From assembly GCA_947498935.1 (NCBI GenBank), contig CANMMM010000007.1:62001-126000 (forward strand): 64,000 nt of DNA. Reading direction: 5' to 3'. This DNA comes from an uncultured Aquimarina sp. (GTDB lineage: Bacteria; Bacteroidota; Bacteroidia; Flavobacteriales; Flavobacteriaceae). The position numbers were made by a program, and so were the translations under genes. Positions within the stretch are counted from its first letter, which is position 1, and every line of letters begins with the position of its first letter. Positions 1 to 7,452 of the stretch are shown here, piece by piece. A model generated the notes under the pieces. That model did no database searches. It was not told where the DNA came from and saw only the letters and a program-made list of their open reading frames with translations.

Positions 1-206
1 TACGTGTATTACAAAAAGAATTTGGTGTAGATCCAAAACGTATGACTGCCGCTGGACGTAGTTACTATGTACCTGTAGCAGAAAACTCTACAGCTACAAA
101 CAGAGCTAAAAACAGAAGAACTAGAATCGTGGTACTTCCTAAACTAGATCAATTCTACAATATGATCGAAGATGGAATGAAAAAAGCCTCTGAAAACGGA
201 AAATAA
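1..206 (+). CDS. OmpA-family outer-membrane protein, C-terminal fragment (5' partial)
   Basis: The reading frame is open from the left edge (codons start at base 3) to a TAA at 204-206, giving 67 residues. The peptide contains FGVDPKRMTAAGRSYYVP and NRAKNRRTRIVVLPKLDQFY, which match the end of the OmpA C-terminal domain (the N-R-R-T-R-I segment follows the peptidoglycan-binding arginine helix). Flavobacterial proteins with this tail are envelope proteins that bind peptidoglycan non-covalently. The N-terminal part lies outside the window, so signal peptide and other domains cannot be judged. A strong terminator follows 20 bases after the stop. Confidence 0.8.
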   Translation, partial: RVLQKEFGVDPKRMTAAGRSYYVPVAENSTATNRAKNRRTRIVVLPKLDQFYNMIEDGMKKASENGK

Positions 207-225
207 ATAGACAATTTTCTATTTT

Positions 226-263
226 TAAAAAAGGGTTGATATTCATATATTAACCCTTTTTTT
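226..263 (+). terminator. Rho-independent terminator after the OmpA-family gene
   Basis: The arms AAAAAGGGTT and AACCCTTTTTTT flank an AT-rich loop, followed by a T run. It lies just after the stop codon at 206 and before the next start at 297. Confidence 0.75.
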
Positions 264-296
264 ATAACAGTCAATCAGCTAATTAAATTACCCTTT

Positions 297-1058
297 ATGA
301 AAACCCTCACTGCTCTTATCACACTCGTCATCATCAGCAGCAGCTATGCACAGCAATCCAATACTGCCATTGGCGATGCCGAAAAACTAACCTATACCGC
401 TTCCTACAATATGTCTGGTTTGCTCACCAATCTAGCGCAAGTAACAATGGAAACTACGCGTGTAGCTACTGGAAAAAAAGAATACCTACGCCTGAAATGT
501 AATGCCGCAACCTATGCAAAATGGGATTCTTTTTTTAAGATCAGAGATGTATATGAAGCCTATGTAAACCCCAATAACCTAACCCCTTATTTATACAAAA
601 GAGATGTTAGCGAAGGAAACTATGTAAAAAAAGAAAAGTATACGTACAAGCATAAAAGCAAGACCATCAAAGCGATGATGCAAAGGCGAAAAGAACCAGT
701 AACCAAAACATTACCCATGCAATCTAACACCTACGATGTGATCTCTACATTGTATCATATCCGAAATATGGATATCAACAAAGCACCGATAGGCACGAAT
801 CAAAAGGTAACAGTACTTTTTGACCAAAAAAACCAAATCGCTTATCTAAAACTACTGGGTAAGGAAACCTTAAATACGGCAATCGGCAGTAAAGAATGTT
901 ATAAAATAGCGGTGAATAACAGCACCCTAAAAGGTACTAACAAAAATATTATTTATCTTACCGCAGATGCGAATAAAATCCCTGTATTAATTCAATTCAG
1001 CATCCCAGCAGGAACAGGGCAGTTGACACTAAACAGTGCCAGCGGTCTCAAAAACTAA
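297..1058 (+). CDS. DUF3108-family secreted protein
   Basis: 253 aa with a clear signal peptide (residues 1-19, hydrophobic core followed by SSSYAQQ). The mature part has the layout of DUF3108 proteins: a beta-rich start with EKLTYTASYNMSG, a middle with a basic stretch YVKKEKYTYKHKSKTIKA, a conserved YDVISTLYHIRNMD segment, and a C-terminal part ending in PVLIQFSIPAGTGQLTL. The family is periplasmic or envelope-associated and of unknown function. ATG start chosen; the gene lies 13 bases upstream of a small membrane protein gene and probably forms an operon with it. Confidence 0.75.
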   Translation: MKTLTALITLVIISSSYAQQSNTAIGDAEKLTYTASYNMSGLLTNLAQVTMETTRVATGKKEYLRLKCNAATYAKWDSFFKIRDVYEAYVNPNNLTPYLYKRDVSEGNYVKKEKYTYKHKSKTIKAMMQRRKEPVTKTLPMQSNTYDVISTLYHIRNMDINKAPIGTNQKVTVLFDQKNQIAYLKLLGKETLNTAIGSKECYKIAVNNSTLKGTNKNIIYLTADANKIPVLIQFSIPAGTGQLTLNSASGLKN

Positions 1059-1071
1059 TTTTTATCTAATT

Positions 1072-1419
1072 ATGATCAGAATCGTATTCATACTTATAGC
1101 AGCCATTGCCGCTTTTATAGGAATCATTATGGCTATCTTACCGCTAGGTACCATCGGTATATTGCCAGGAGGCATCGCGGCCATTGTAGGTTTGGCAGCC
1201 TATGGTATCTCCAAAAAACAAGAAAAACCTACTAAAGTAGCCTTGTTATTTGTGGTGATTGGTATACTGGTAGTGATCACTAGTGGTTCTAAATCTATTT
1301 GGAGCAAAGACGAGATAGCGGATGACCAAGAGCTGGTGCAAAAAGAAGAAGAAAGCAAAAAGGAAGCTATCGAAGATCTTAAAGAGATCGAAAGCGAATT
1401 AAATGAGATCGAAGAATAA
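1072..1419 (+). CDS. Small membrane protein with acidic coiled-coil tail
   Basis: 115 aa from the ATG at 1072; a longer frame starting at 1036 would overlap the preceding gene and is not preferred. Residues 2-20, about 26-43 and about 53-72 are hydrophobic and Gly-rich (ILPLGTIGILPGGIAAI), so two or three membrane segments are likely. The tail after about residue 75 is made of Glu, Lys and Asp with heptad-like spacing, suggesting a cytoplasmic coiled coil. I do not recognise a characterised family. Co-transcription with the DUF3108 gene is likely from the 13-base gap. Confidence 0.65.
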   Translation: MIRIVFILIAAIAAFIGIIMAILPLGTIGILPGGIAAIVGLAAYGISKKQEKPTKVALLFVVIGILVVITSGSKSIWSKDEIADDQELVQKEEESKKEAIEDLKEIESELNEIEE

Positions 1420-1441
1420 TAGCGATTATTATTGATTTTCT

Positions 1442-1538
1442 GGGCGTTACCCCCTTCTTAGGTCGGGGGTCGGGCTATCCGCTGTATCTTTTTTGTTAGA
1501 AAAAAACAAAAAAGGATGCCGCTACTATCCCTAACGCA
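1442..1538. ncRNA. Flavo-1-like interspersed element, copy A1 (subtype I)
   Basis: Ends are GGGCGTT and TATCCCTAACGCA, with GGTCGGGCTATCCGCT inside and a central hairpin formed by ATCTTTTTTGTT and AACAAAAAAGGAT. Six other copies occur in this window. The sequence agrees with my recollection of the Flavo-1 RNA motif of Flavobacteria; the assignment is from memory and was not computed. If the GCGTTAGGG end is taken as 5', this copy is on the minus strand. Confidence 0.55.
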
Positions 1539-1553
1539 AGATATAGAATACAT

Positions 1554-1600
1554 AAAAAGATATAGGCACTAGTACACTAAAAACCTATATCTTTTTTTTC
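1554..1600. terminator. Bidirectional Rho-independent terminator
   Basis: The arms AAAAAGATATAGG and CCTATATCTTTTTTTT are perfectly complementary around a 20-base loop, with A and T runs on the two sides. It sits between two convergent genes (ends at 1419 plus and 1778 minus). Confidence 0.7.
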
Positions 1601-1639
1601 CTCACTGCTATATCCTGTATTCAGCCTTTATAGCCTCTA

Positions 1640-1778
1640 GAAGCGACTTACACGTATCTGATGTCAGCAAACATCGTAAGATCTTGTGACAAAATGCAGT
1701 ATTTTTTTATTTACATAACAGCATTAGGGCGCAAAAGATCGTTTTTATAGGAAATTGTAAAAAAAGTAAACCACTCCC
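1640..1778. repeat. Repeat family B, degenerate copy B1
   Basis: Begins GAAGCGACTTACAC and ends GTAAACCACTCCC, compare GAAGTGGTTTACAC and TAAACCACTTC in intact copies. It retains ATCTTGTGACAAAATGCAGT and GCAAAAGATCGTTTTTATAG but has lost part of the middle. It abuts the stop codon of the SDR gene. Confidence 0.65.
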
Positions 1779-2620
1779 TATTCCACCCTATTATATACTG
1801 CACGCTCTGCCAAGTGTTTATTTTTTGCCATATCCGAGGCAATACTTTCTAATTTACTACTGATGGTAGCTAATGCGATCTTGCCTAACGGTAGCCTAAG
1901 CGAAGTACAATCTGCATCTACAACATCCATCAATACACTTGCTGCTTTCTGAGGGTCTCCTTCTTGTATACCATGTACACTTCTTAACTTTTTTCTAAAG
2001 CTGCCTGCTGTCATCCCATAATCTTGAATCTCTTTCGTAGCTTCTAAAAGGCCACTTCCTGCAAAATTGGTTCTAAAGGGACCGGGTTCTACAATAGTAA
2101 TCTTGATCCCTAGCGGGGCTACCTCAGCGGCCAGTGCTTCGCTAAAACCTTCTAAGGCAAACTTACTGGCATTATAAATTCCAAAACCAGCGAATGCCTT
2201 GATACCTGCGTGAGAAGAGATTTGAAGAATATGCCCTTGTTTTTCAGCCCGCATATGCGGTAGCACCGCCTGCGTAAGTCTGAGTGTTCCAAAGAGGTTA
2301 CACTCAAATACTTTTCGCACCTCTGCCATAGAAGCTTCTTCTACCGCTCCCGCAAATCCCACACCTGCATTATTCACCAAGACATCAATTTTTCCAAATT
2401 TGGCAATAATTTGTCGCACACTATCCACAATCTGTTTCTGATCAGTAAGATCTACCAAGACTGCATGTGCATTACCTTCATGCTGTGCATTAAAAGCATC
2501 TACTTGCGCCTGTTTTCTAAATGTACCTACTAAAAAATCGCCTTGATGAATGACCTTTTCTGCCATGGCTGCTCCTAATCCACTAGATATTCCTGTGATG
2601 AACCAAACTCTTTTTTTCAT
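1778..2620 (-). CDS. SDR-family NAD(P)-dependent oxidoreductase
   Basis: 280 aa classical short-chain dehydrogenase. Residues 9-16 TGISSGLG are the dinucleotide-binding TGxxxGxG motif, NNAG lies near residues 83-86, and the catalytic YxxxK appears as YNASK near 150. The sequence FRTNFAGSGLLE after PGP is typical of the YdfG/classical oxidoreductase group that acts on small carbonyl or alcohol substrates; the substrate cannot be read. It is separated from the upstream peroxiredoxin-like gene by one base, so the two are almost certainly one operon. The 3' end is bordered by repeat B1. Confidence 0.85.
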   Translation of the reverse strand: MKKRVWFITGISSGLGAAMAEKVIHQGDFLVGTFRKQAQVDAFNAQHEGNAHAVLVDLTDQKQIVDSVRQIIAKFGKIDVLVNNAGVGFAGAVEEASMAEVRKVFECNLFGTLRLTQAVLPHMRAEKQGHILQISSHAGIKAFAGFGIYNASKFALEGFSEALAAEVAPLGIKITIVEPGPFRTNFAGSGLLEATKEIQDYGMTAGSFRKKLRSVHGIQEGDPQKAASVLMDVVDADCTSLRLPLGKIALATISSKLESIASDMAKNKHLAERAVYNRVE

Positions 2621-2621
2621 C

Positions 2622-3284
2622 TTATGCTTTTTTTAAATGGGTAATGATTGTTGATACATCTACTCGGTTTCTATAATCGCCTCCTAAAGATGCTGCAAAT
2701 GAGATCGTGGCATCTTGCTCTATGATAAAAACAGCGGGTACTGGCAATAGCCTAGAAGCATCGGAATAATGCGCATCGAAGTCAAACCCTAGTGCTTTCA
2801 TGGCCATTACAGGAGCATCGTCATTTTTAAAAACAGTGGTGTACTGCTGCGCTACCACGCTGCCCTGATCACTTAAGGCTTCGAATTGGAGTTCGTTTCT
2901 TTCTTTGATATCCAATGATGCATCTGCTGTTTGCGGGGATACGGCTACTAATTGAGCACCCAAAGCGTGTATGGTGGCTAATTCGGTTTGGTAATGTCGT
3001 AATTGCAAGTTGCAATACGGGCACCAAGTTCCCCTGTAAAAAACCAATACTACTTTTTGGTCGGCTAATAACTCTGATAGCCTTTTAGGTGTTCCTACCG
3101 CATTAGGTAGTGAAAAATCATATGCAGTATCACCCTCTGTACATTTTAAAAGCGTGATGTGAGTGTCTTGTAAGCGCTCTGCATCTGCATCAAAAACAGC
3201 CAATGCTTCGGCTGGTAATTGCTTGTGCAGGTTTCTTCTTAGTGTAGTTACTTCTGTTTGATAGGATGTGGTTTTAATGTGCAT
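2622..3284 (-). CDS. Peroxiredoxin-like (AhpC/TSA, thioredoxin-fold) protein
   Basis: 220 aa from the ATG at 3284; the longer frame begins at a GTG (3320) and is less likely. A thioredoxin-fold redox centre is visible as VLVFYRGTWCPYCNLQL, with the Cys pair CPYC, preceded by the family segment YDFSLPNAVGTPKRLSELL. It resembles flavobacterial AhpC/TSA-family proteins that reduce peroxides or act as thiol oxidoreductases. No signal peptide is seen, so it is likely cytoplasmic. It is the first gene of a tight two-gene operon with an SDR; a Crp/Fnr regulator lies just upstream on the same strand. Confidence 0.8.
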   Translation of the reverse strand: MHIKTTSYQTEVTTLRRNLHKQLPAEALAVFDADAERLQDTHITLLKCTEGDTAYDFSLPNAVGTPKRLSELLADQKVVLVFYRGTWCPYCNLQLRHYQTELATIHALGAQLVAVSPQTADASLDIKERNELQFEALSDQGSVVAQQYTTVFKNDDAPVMAMKALGFDFDAHYSDASRLLPVPAVFIIEQDATISFAASLGGDYRNRVDVSTIITHLKKA

Positions 3285-3385
3285 ACTATACTTTGTTTTA
3301 AATGATGTCAATATCGACACTACAAAGTTGCACTGCTATCCTACATTAAAAAATGAACTAGATTAGGTAATCTACTTGAACTGGT

Positions 3386-3973
3386 TCAAGATTTTGTAAC
3401 CAATCGCTTGCGAATCTTACTCAAAAATTCGGCAGACATGCCTAAATACGATGCCAATGCGTATTGTGGTACCCGCTGTACAATGGCAGGATATAATGTC
3501 TGAAATTCTAAAAAACGCTCTTCTGCCGACTTCCCTAAATTAGAAAGTACCCGCCGCTGTGAGTAGGCAAAGGATTTTTGAGCAACTAGTCTAAAAAATC
3601 GTTCAAATACTGGGTTGTTAGCACATAACTCTTCTACATCATCATAGGCTATCTGCTGTATCACAGCATTTTCTAATGCTTCTACGAATAAAAAAGCAGG
3701 TGTTCTAGAAATATAACTATTAAAATCGCTGATGAACCAATCTTCGATCGCAAATTGCAGGGTATGCTCTACCCCGCTACTATTTACAAAATAGGCTCTT
3801 AACGCACCTGCTACTACATAGGTCTGATGATCGCAAATGTAGCCTGGCTGTACGATGCATTGTCTTTTTTTTATACGGCGCGTCTTTAGAATAGATAAAA
3901 AATCGTCTTCATCTTTGGTGGTTAAAACGACATAGCGCTTTATATTATTTAGAATATTGTGAGCATTTTCCAT
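3386..3973 (-). CDS. Crp/Fnr-family transcriptional regulator
   Basis: 195 aa. The N-terminal half is a cyclic-nucleotide-binding-like beta roll (RRIKKRQCIVQPGYICDHQ through VEALENAVIQQI). The C-terminal part carries a helix-turn-helix, SAEERFLEFQTLYPAIVQRV followed by YALASYLGMSAEFLSKIRKR, as in flavobacterial Crp/Fnr regulators. Arg and Glu residues of a canonical cAMP phosphate-binding cassette are not evident, so the ligand is unknown. The adjacent SDR and peroxiredoxin-like genes on the same strand may be its targets (inference). Confidence 0.82.
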   Translation of the reverse strand: MENAHNILNNIKRYVVLTTKDEDDFLSILKTRRIKKRQCIVQPGYICDHQTYVVAGALRAYFVNSSGVEHTLQFAIEDWFISDFNSYISRTPAFLFVEALENAVIQQIAYDDVEELCANNPVFERFFRLVAQKSFAYSQRRVLSNLGKSAEERFLEFQTLYPAIVQRVPQYALASYLGMSAEFLSKIRKRLVTKS

Positions 3974-4073
3974 AAGAGCTGTTTTAAGCTAATAATTAGT
4001 ACATGGCAATCGAATTGATTTCTAATATCAGCTCTTTCTAATTAGCCTTATTCATGTATTGTCTTCTCATCTG

Positions 4074-4364
4074 TTATATCCAATTTTGCATATCTTGCCT
4101 ACCAATTACAGTCATGATTTCAACTATAGATTCATCATTGATTCTGTAATAAATAGCATCCACTCCACAAATACATCTTCTATAACCATCTTTGATAAAA
4201 TCGACAGATTCAAATGAGTACGGACGTTGCGCAATTATTTCAAAATATTCAAAAAACGAGTTGAAATATTTGTCTGCTTGGTCAATTCCAAATGTTTCAA
4301 CCCCGTAATGATGGATTCTAATAAGATCTTCTTTGGCTGTATTACTCAACTTGTAATTAGCCAT
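4074..4364 (-). CDS. parE: ParE/RelE-family toxin
   Basis: 96 aa with the ParE layout: ANYKLSNTAKEDLIRIHHYG at the start, a middle AQRPYSFESVDFIKDGYRRC, and the closing strand IVEIMTVIGRQDMQNWI. ParE proteins are gyrase-directed toxins held in check by a ParD partner. The start codon overlaps the stop of the upstream antitoxin gene by 8 bases, the usual translationally coupled arrangement. Length and conserved basic residues are normal, so the toxin is probably intact. Confidence 0.85.
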   Translation of the reverse strand: MANYKLSNTAKEDLIRIHHYGVETFGIDQADKYFNSFFEYFEIIAQRPYSFESVDFIKDGYRRCICGVDAIYYRINDESIVEIMTVIGRQDMQNWI

Positions 4365-4596
4365 TAAGAAGCTTTTTGGATTGCGCTAGAATATCTTCTT
4401 TACTATCATCAGTGAAGCCACTTGTTTCAGCCTTTTCTATCTTAGCTTTTATCCAATCAATTTGCTTTTGCTGTTTTCTAGCTTGTCTTATCAAATCATT
4501 TACTAATTCACTTTTACTAGTATACTCTTTGCTCTCTATTTGAGCTTTCAACCAATCATCATTGGGCTGAGTAAAGGAAATACTCTGTCTTGCCAT
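4357..4596 (-). CDS. parD: ParD-like (ribbon-helix-helix) antitoxin
   Basis: 79 aa from the ATG at 4596; the upstream GTG at 4641 gives a hydrophobic extension not seen in the family. The N-terminal strand MARQSISFTQPNDDWLKAQI and YTSKSELVNDLIRQARKQ form the ribbon-helix-helix DNA-binding domain; the acidic C-terminal helix should bind the toxin. It overlaps the ParE gene by 8 bases. Confidence 0.83.
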   Translation of the reverse strand: MARQSISFTQPNDDWLKAQIESKEYTSKSELVNDLIRQARKQQKQIDWIKAKIEKAETSGFTDDSKEDILAQSKKLLNG

Positions 4597-4795
4597 TGTG
4601 TTTTTTTTGATGTAAATATACACCAAAAACGAATCAATCACAATTTTAATAAATGAGACCCTATATAGATAATTGCTTAACTTATCCTTTAGAATAATAA
4701 TTCTGAAGTAGTTTAACCCGTTTTATCCAATAGAAAATCTACTACATACAACCAAATAACAGTGATGCCTATTATAATTAATAAGCATTGCATAC

Positions 4796-4833
4796 AAAAA
4801 AAAGAGACTGCCTTTTCTGGCAGCCTCTCTTAT
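4796..4833 (-). terminator. Rho-independent terminator of the secreted-protein gene
   Basis: On the minus strand the arms AAGAGAGGCTGCCAG and CTGGCAGTCTCTT-type complement close over AAAA and are followed by a run of T. It lies about 40 bases past the stop of the gene ending at 4874. Confidence 0.75.
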
Positions 4834-4873
4834 TGTATTCCCAAGTTATTTTTCTGGAATTTGGATGTGCTAT

Positions 4874-5458
4874 TTAATGTAGACTTACTTTCTGTACGTA
4901 TTCTCTGTTTCTGATATTGAAATAAAAGATATATTCCCCTTCAGGTACTTTACTGAAATCGTATGTTTTCTTTACCAAAGCGTCCTCTACTGTTGTAGAC
5001 TCTTCTAATAATTTCCAATCAGTATCATATATCTTGATCGTTATTGGTGATTTTCTGGTATTATTAAATAGTACCTTTGCAAATTTATTCCGTATTGATA
5101 CTTGAGGCTTAAAAATAGTTACCTCAGAGTTATTGATCAAAGAAACTCCTTTTTGGTTCTTTAGAATCGGTGTCACTTTTACATCATAAGCTGCTTCTGT
5201 TTCTACAAAGTATACTCCATCTGGCATGTTGCTCAGGTTAAAGAACTTTGTGTAGGTAGGCATTGCTTTTAAGGTTGTATTAAACAACACTTCTCCGTTA
5301 AAATCTTTTAGATATAGCTTCTCTCCCTTGGTCACTTTGGTTAGTGACACATTCACCATCGAATTGTTAATCGCTACAGAAATTTTTCCTGCCGCGTTTA
5401 CTGCGTTACTAAATGTAATTGCTAGTGCTAGTAGACATAGGTTCATTACTGTTTTCAT
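4874..5458 (-). CDS. Secreted protein with two C-terminal-sorting-like beta domains, unknown function
   Basis: 194 aa with a signal peptide (residues 1-22, ending NAVNAAG). The mature part contains two similar modules: NMPDGVYFVETEAAYDVKVT and KVPEGEYIFYFNIRNREYVQK, each resembling the beta-strand pattern (PxGxYxF...) found in Bacteroidota surface proteins and type IX sorting domains. A normal sorting domain ends the protein once, whereas here the module is duplicated and makes up most of the protein, so export by type IX secretion is not implied. A TATATTTG-like -7 box lies upstream (complement of 5512-5519). Confidence 0.6.
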   Translation of the reverse strand: MKTVMNLCLLALAITFSNAVNAAGKISVAINNSMVNVSLTKVTKGEKLYLKDFNGEVLFNTTLKAMPTYTKFFNLSNMPDGVYFVETEAAYDVKVTPILKNQKGVSLINNSEVTIFKPQVSIRNKFAKVLFNNTRKSPITIKIYDTDWKLLEESTTVEDALVKKTYDFSKVPEGEYIFYFNIRNREYVQKVSLH

Positions 5459-5688
5459 AACTTCTAGTTTTTCTAAGTTGTTGTTTTAACATTTTTACAC
5501 TGCAAATATAAAGCGGGTATTTTCCCTAAAGCACATGAATTTTTGCTTATATATGTTCTATTTTAACCTCATTAGTTACGTAAAAACCTTAATCACGCTA
5601 ATTTAACACACTATTTGTTTTATATTTACGTTTTATTAACTTACTTGTCAGTGTTTTGCTTTAAAAACTAACAGATTTTCAATTATTT

Positions 5689-6561
5689 ATGAAAAACATT
5701 AAACCTTCTTTAGAAAAAATCGTTCCTGAGTTCGGTAGTTCTTTCTATTATGAGAACTTTTCTAAAGAGAAAAAAAACAAGGCTCCGATCTGGCATTATC
5801 ATCCAGAGATTGAAATTGTATATGTACATGGAGGGAGTGGAAAGATACAGATAGGTAGTCATATGTCTCATTATAGAAATGGTGCATTAATGCTCATAGG
5901 GTCTAACTTGCCTCATTGCGGGTTTACAGATAGTTTTACTGGGAATAGCAGTGAGACAATTATACAGATGCTGCCTGATTTTTTAGGAGCTTCATTTTTT
6001 GACATTCCTGAGATGCATACTATTGGTCCTTTATTAGAACAAGCTAAAAAAGGAATCGTATTTCATGGTCAGGCACAGAAAACGATTGGCGATCTGATAG
6101 AAGCATTACAGAATAAGGACGCTTTTGATAAATTACTAGGCATGCTCACTATCCTAAGAGCCATGGCTCAGGCTACTGATTATTCTATCTTAAATGCTGA
6201 AGGGTTTATTATAGAAACTGCATTGCAGGACAATGCTCGTATCAATTCGATCTTTAATTTTGTACAAGAGGAGTTTACGAGACCGATTCCGCTAGAAGAA
6301 ATTGCTGATAAGGTAAGTATGAGCGTTCCGGGATTTTGCAGGTATTTTAAGAAGATGACAGGAAAGACCTTTGTACAGTTTGTGAATGAATATCGCTTGG
6401 TACATGCTGCTAAATTATTACATGAAAAACAAACGAGTATTACAGACATCTGTTACGAGAGTGGTTTTAGTAATTTTTCTCATTTTAATAAATTGTTCAA
6501 GCAGTTTACGGGCAAAACTCCTAGTATGTATAGAAATGAGTTAAAATACATTGTTTCCTAA
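5689..6561 (+). CDS. AraC-family transcriptional regulator with N-terminal cupin
   Basis: 290 aa. The N-terminal half is a cupin sensor: WHYHPEIEIVYVHGG and IGSHMSHYRNGALMLIGSNLPH hold the barrel strands. The C-terminal half has two helix-turn-helix motifs of the AraC type, with PLEEIADKVSMSVPGFCRYF and SITDICYESGFSNFSHFNKLF followed by TGKTPSMYRNE. Such regulators usually control carbohydrate or stress genes. It stands alone: its neighbours are a divergent secreted-protein gene and a repeat, so no target is obvious. Confidence 0.87.
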   Translation: MKNIKPSLEKIVPEFGSSFYYENFSKEKKNKAPIWHYHPEIEIVYVHGGSGKIQIGSHMSHYRNGALMLIGSNLPHCGFTDSFTGNSSETIIQMLPDFLGASFFDIPEMHTIGPLLEQAKKGIVFHGQAQKTIGDLIEALQNKDAFDKLLGMLTILRAMAQATDYSILNAEGFIIETALQDNARINSIFNFVQEEFTRPIPLEEIADKVSMSVPGFCRYFKKMTGKTFVQFVNEYRLVHAAKLLHEKQTSITDICYESGFSNFSHFNKLFKQFTGKTPSMYRNELKYIVS

Positions 6562-6673
6562 AAGATACTTGAAATTCATCTGCTTTTCGTTGCTTTTTTA
6601 TCCGTATAATAAGGTATAGGTGTGTTGCTATACGTTTGTAACGACTAGATAATTACTATAGAAAGTTTTTTTT

Positions 6674-6762
6674 TGCGTTAGGGATAGTAGAGGAAATCCC
6701 ACAGCTCGACCTTAGGAGAGCGAGGAATTGGAACGGATAGCCCGACCCTTGTGGTAACGCCC
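6674..6762. ncRNA. Flavo-1-like interspersed element, copy A2 (subtype II)
   Basis: Begins TGCGTTAGGGATAGTAGAGG and ends GGTAACGCCC, with ATAGCCCGACCC near the right end and CGAGGAATTGGAACGGAT in the middle. This is the reverse orientation of A1 and carries the second type of central hairpin. It lies between convergent genes. Confidence 0.55.
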
Positions 6763-6773
6763 TCATAATTTCT

Positions 6774-7394
6774 TTACAGAATATCAATAGTTCCTTTTCC
6801 TTCTCTGATTACTACAGGGGCACCACTGGTTAGATCGATAATGGTAGAGGCTACATTGCCTCCATAGCCTGCATCGATGACCATGTCTACTAAATGATCC
6901 CATTTTTCTGCAATAAGTTCTGGATCGGTAGTGTATTCGATCACCTCATCTTCGTCGTGTATAGAGGTAGATACGATAGGATTGCCTAATTGCTCTACGA
7001 TCAGCTGACAGATAGAATTGTCTGGTACTCGTATTCCTACTGTTTTTTTCTTTTTAAACACCGTGGGTAGATTGTTATTCCCTGGTAAAATATAGGTGTA
7101 GGGCCCTGGCAGTGTCCTTTTAAGTAACTTAAAAGTAGCATTGTCTATCTGCTTTACGTAATCGGATAGATTACTGAGGTCACTACAGATAAAGGAGAAG
7201 TTAGCTTTCTGAAGCTTGACTCCTTTAATTTTAGCTATTTTTTCGAGTGCGCGCGTATTGGTAATATCACATCCCAATCCATATACGGTGTCCGTAGGAT
7301 AAATGACTAGTCCTCCATTGCGCAGGCAATTGACTACCTGATCGATATGTCGCTGATTGGGGTTTTCTGTGTATAATCGTATGCGTTGTGCCAT
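6774..7394 (-). CDS. L-threonylcarbamoyladenylate synthase family (Sua5/YciO/YrdC)
   Basis: 206 aa single-domain YrdC/YciO protein. Visible signatures are GGLVIYPTDTVYGLGCDI, KIKGVKLQKANFSFICSDL, the LPGPYTYIL segment and GIRVPDN. The TsaC/Sua5 group makes threonylcarbamoyl-AMP for the t6A37 modification of ANN-decoding tRNAs; the YciO branch is similar in sequence and may lack this role. The segment KRTLPGPYTYILPG and the lack of a C-terminal Sua5 domain fit the YciO/TsaC-type short form. It probably follows the helicase gene in one transcript (58-base gap). Confidence 0.85.
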   Translation of the reverse strand: MAQRIRLYTENPNQRHIDQVVNCLRNGGLVIYPTDTVYGLGCDITNTRALEKIAKIKGVKLQKANFSFICSDLSNLSDYVKQIDNATFKLLKRTLPGPYTYILPGNNNLPTVFKKKKTVGIRVPDNSICQLIVEQLGNPIVSTSIHDEDEVIEYTTDPELIAEKWDHLVDMVIDAGYGGNVASTIIDLTSGAPVVIREGKGTIDIL

Positions 7395-7452
7395 AATATA
7401 TATCCTCCTTTATAACTACCCCCGCTACCAGTGATCTACAGCGATTGGTTAG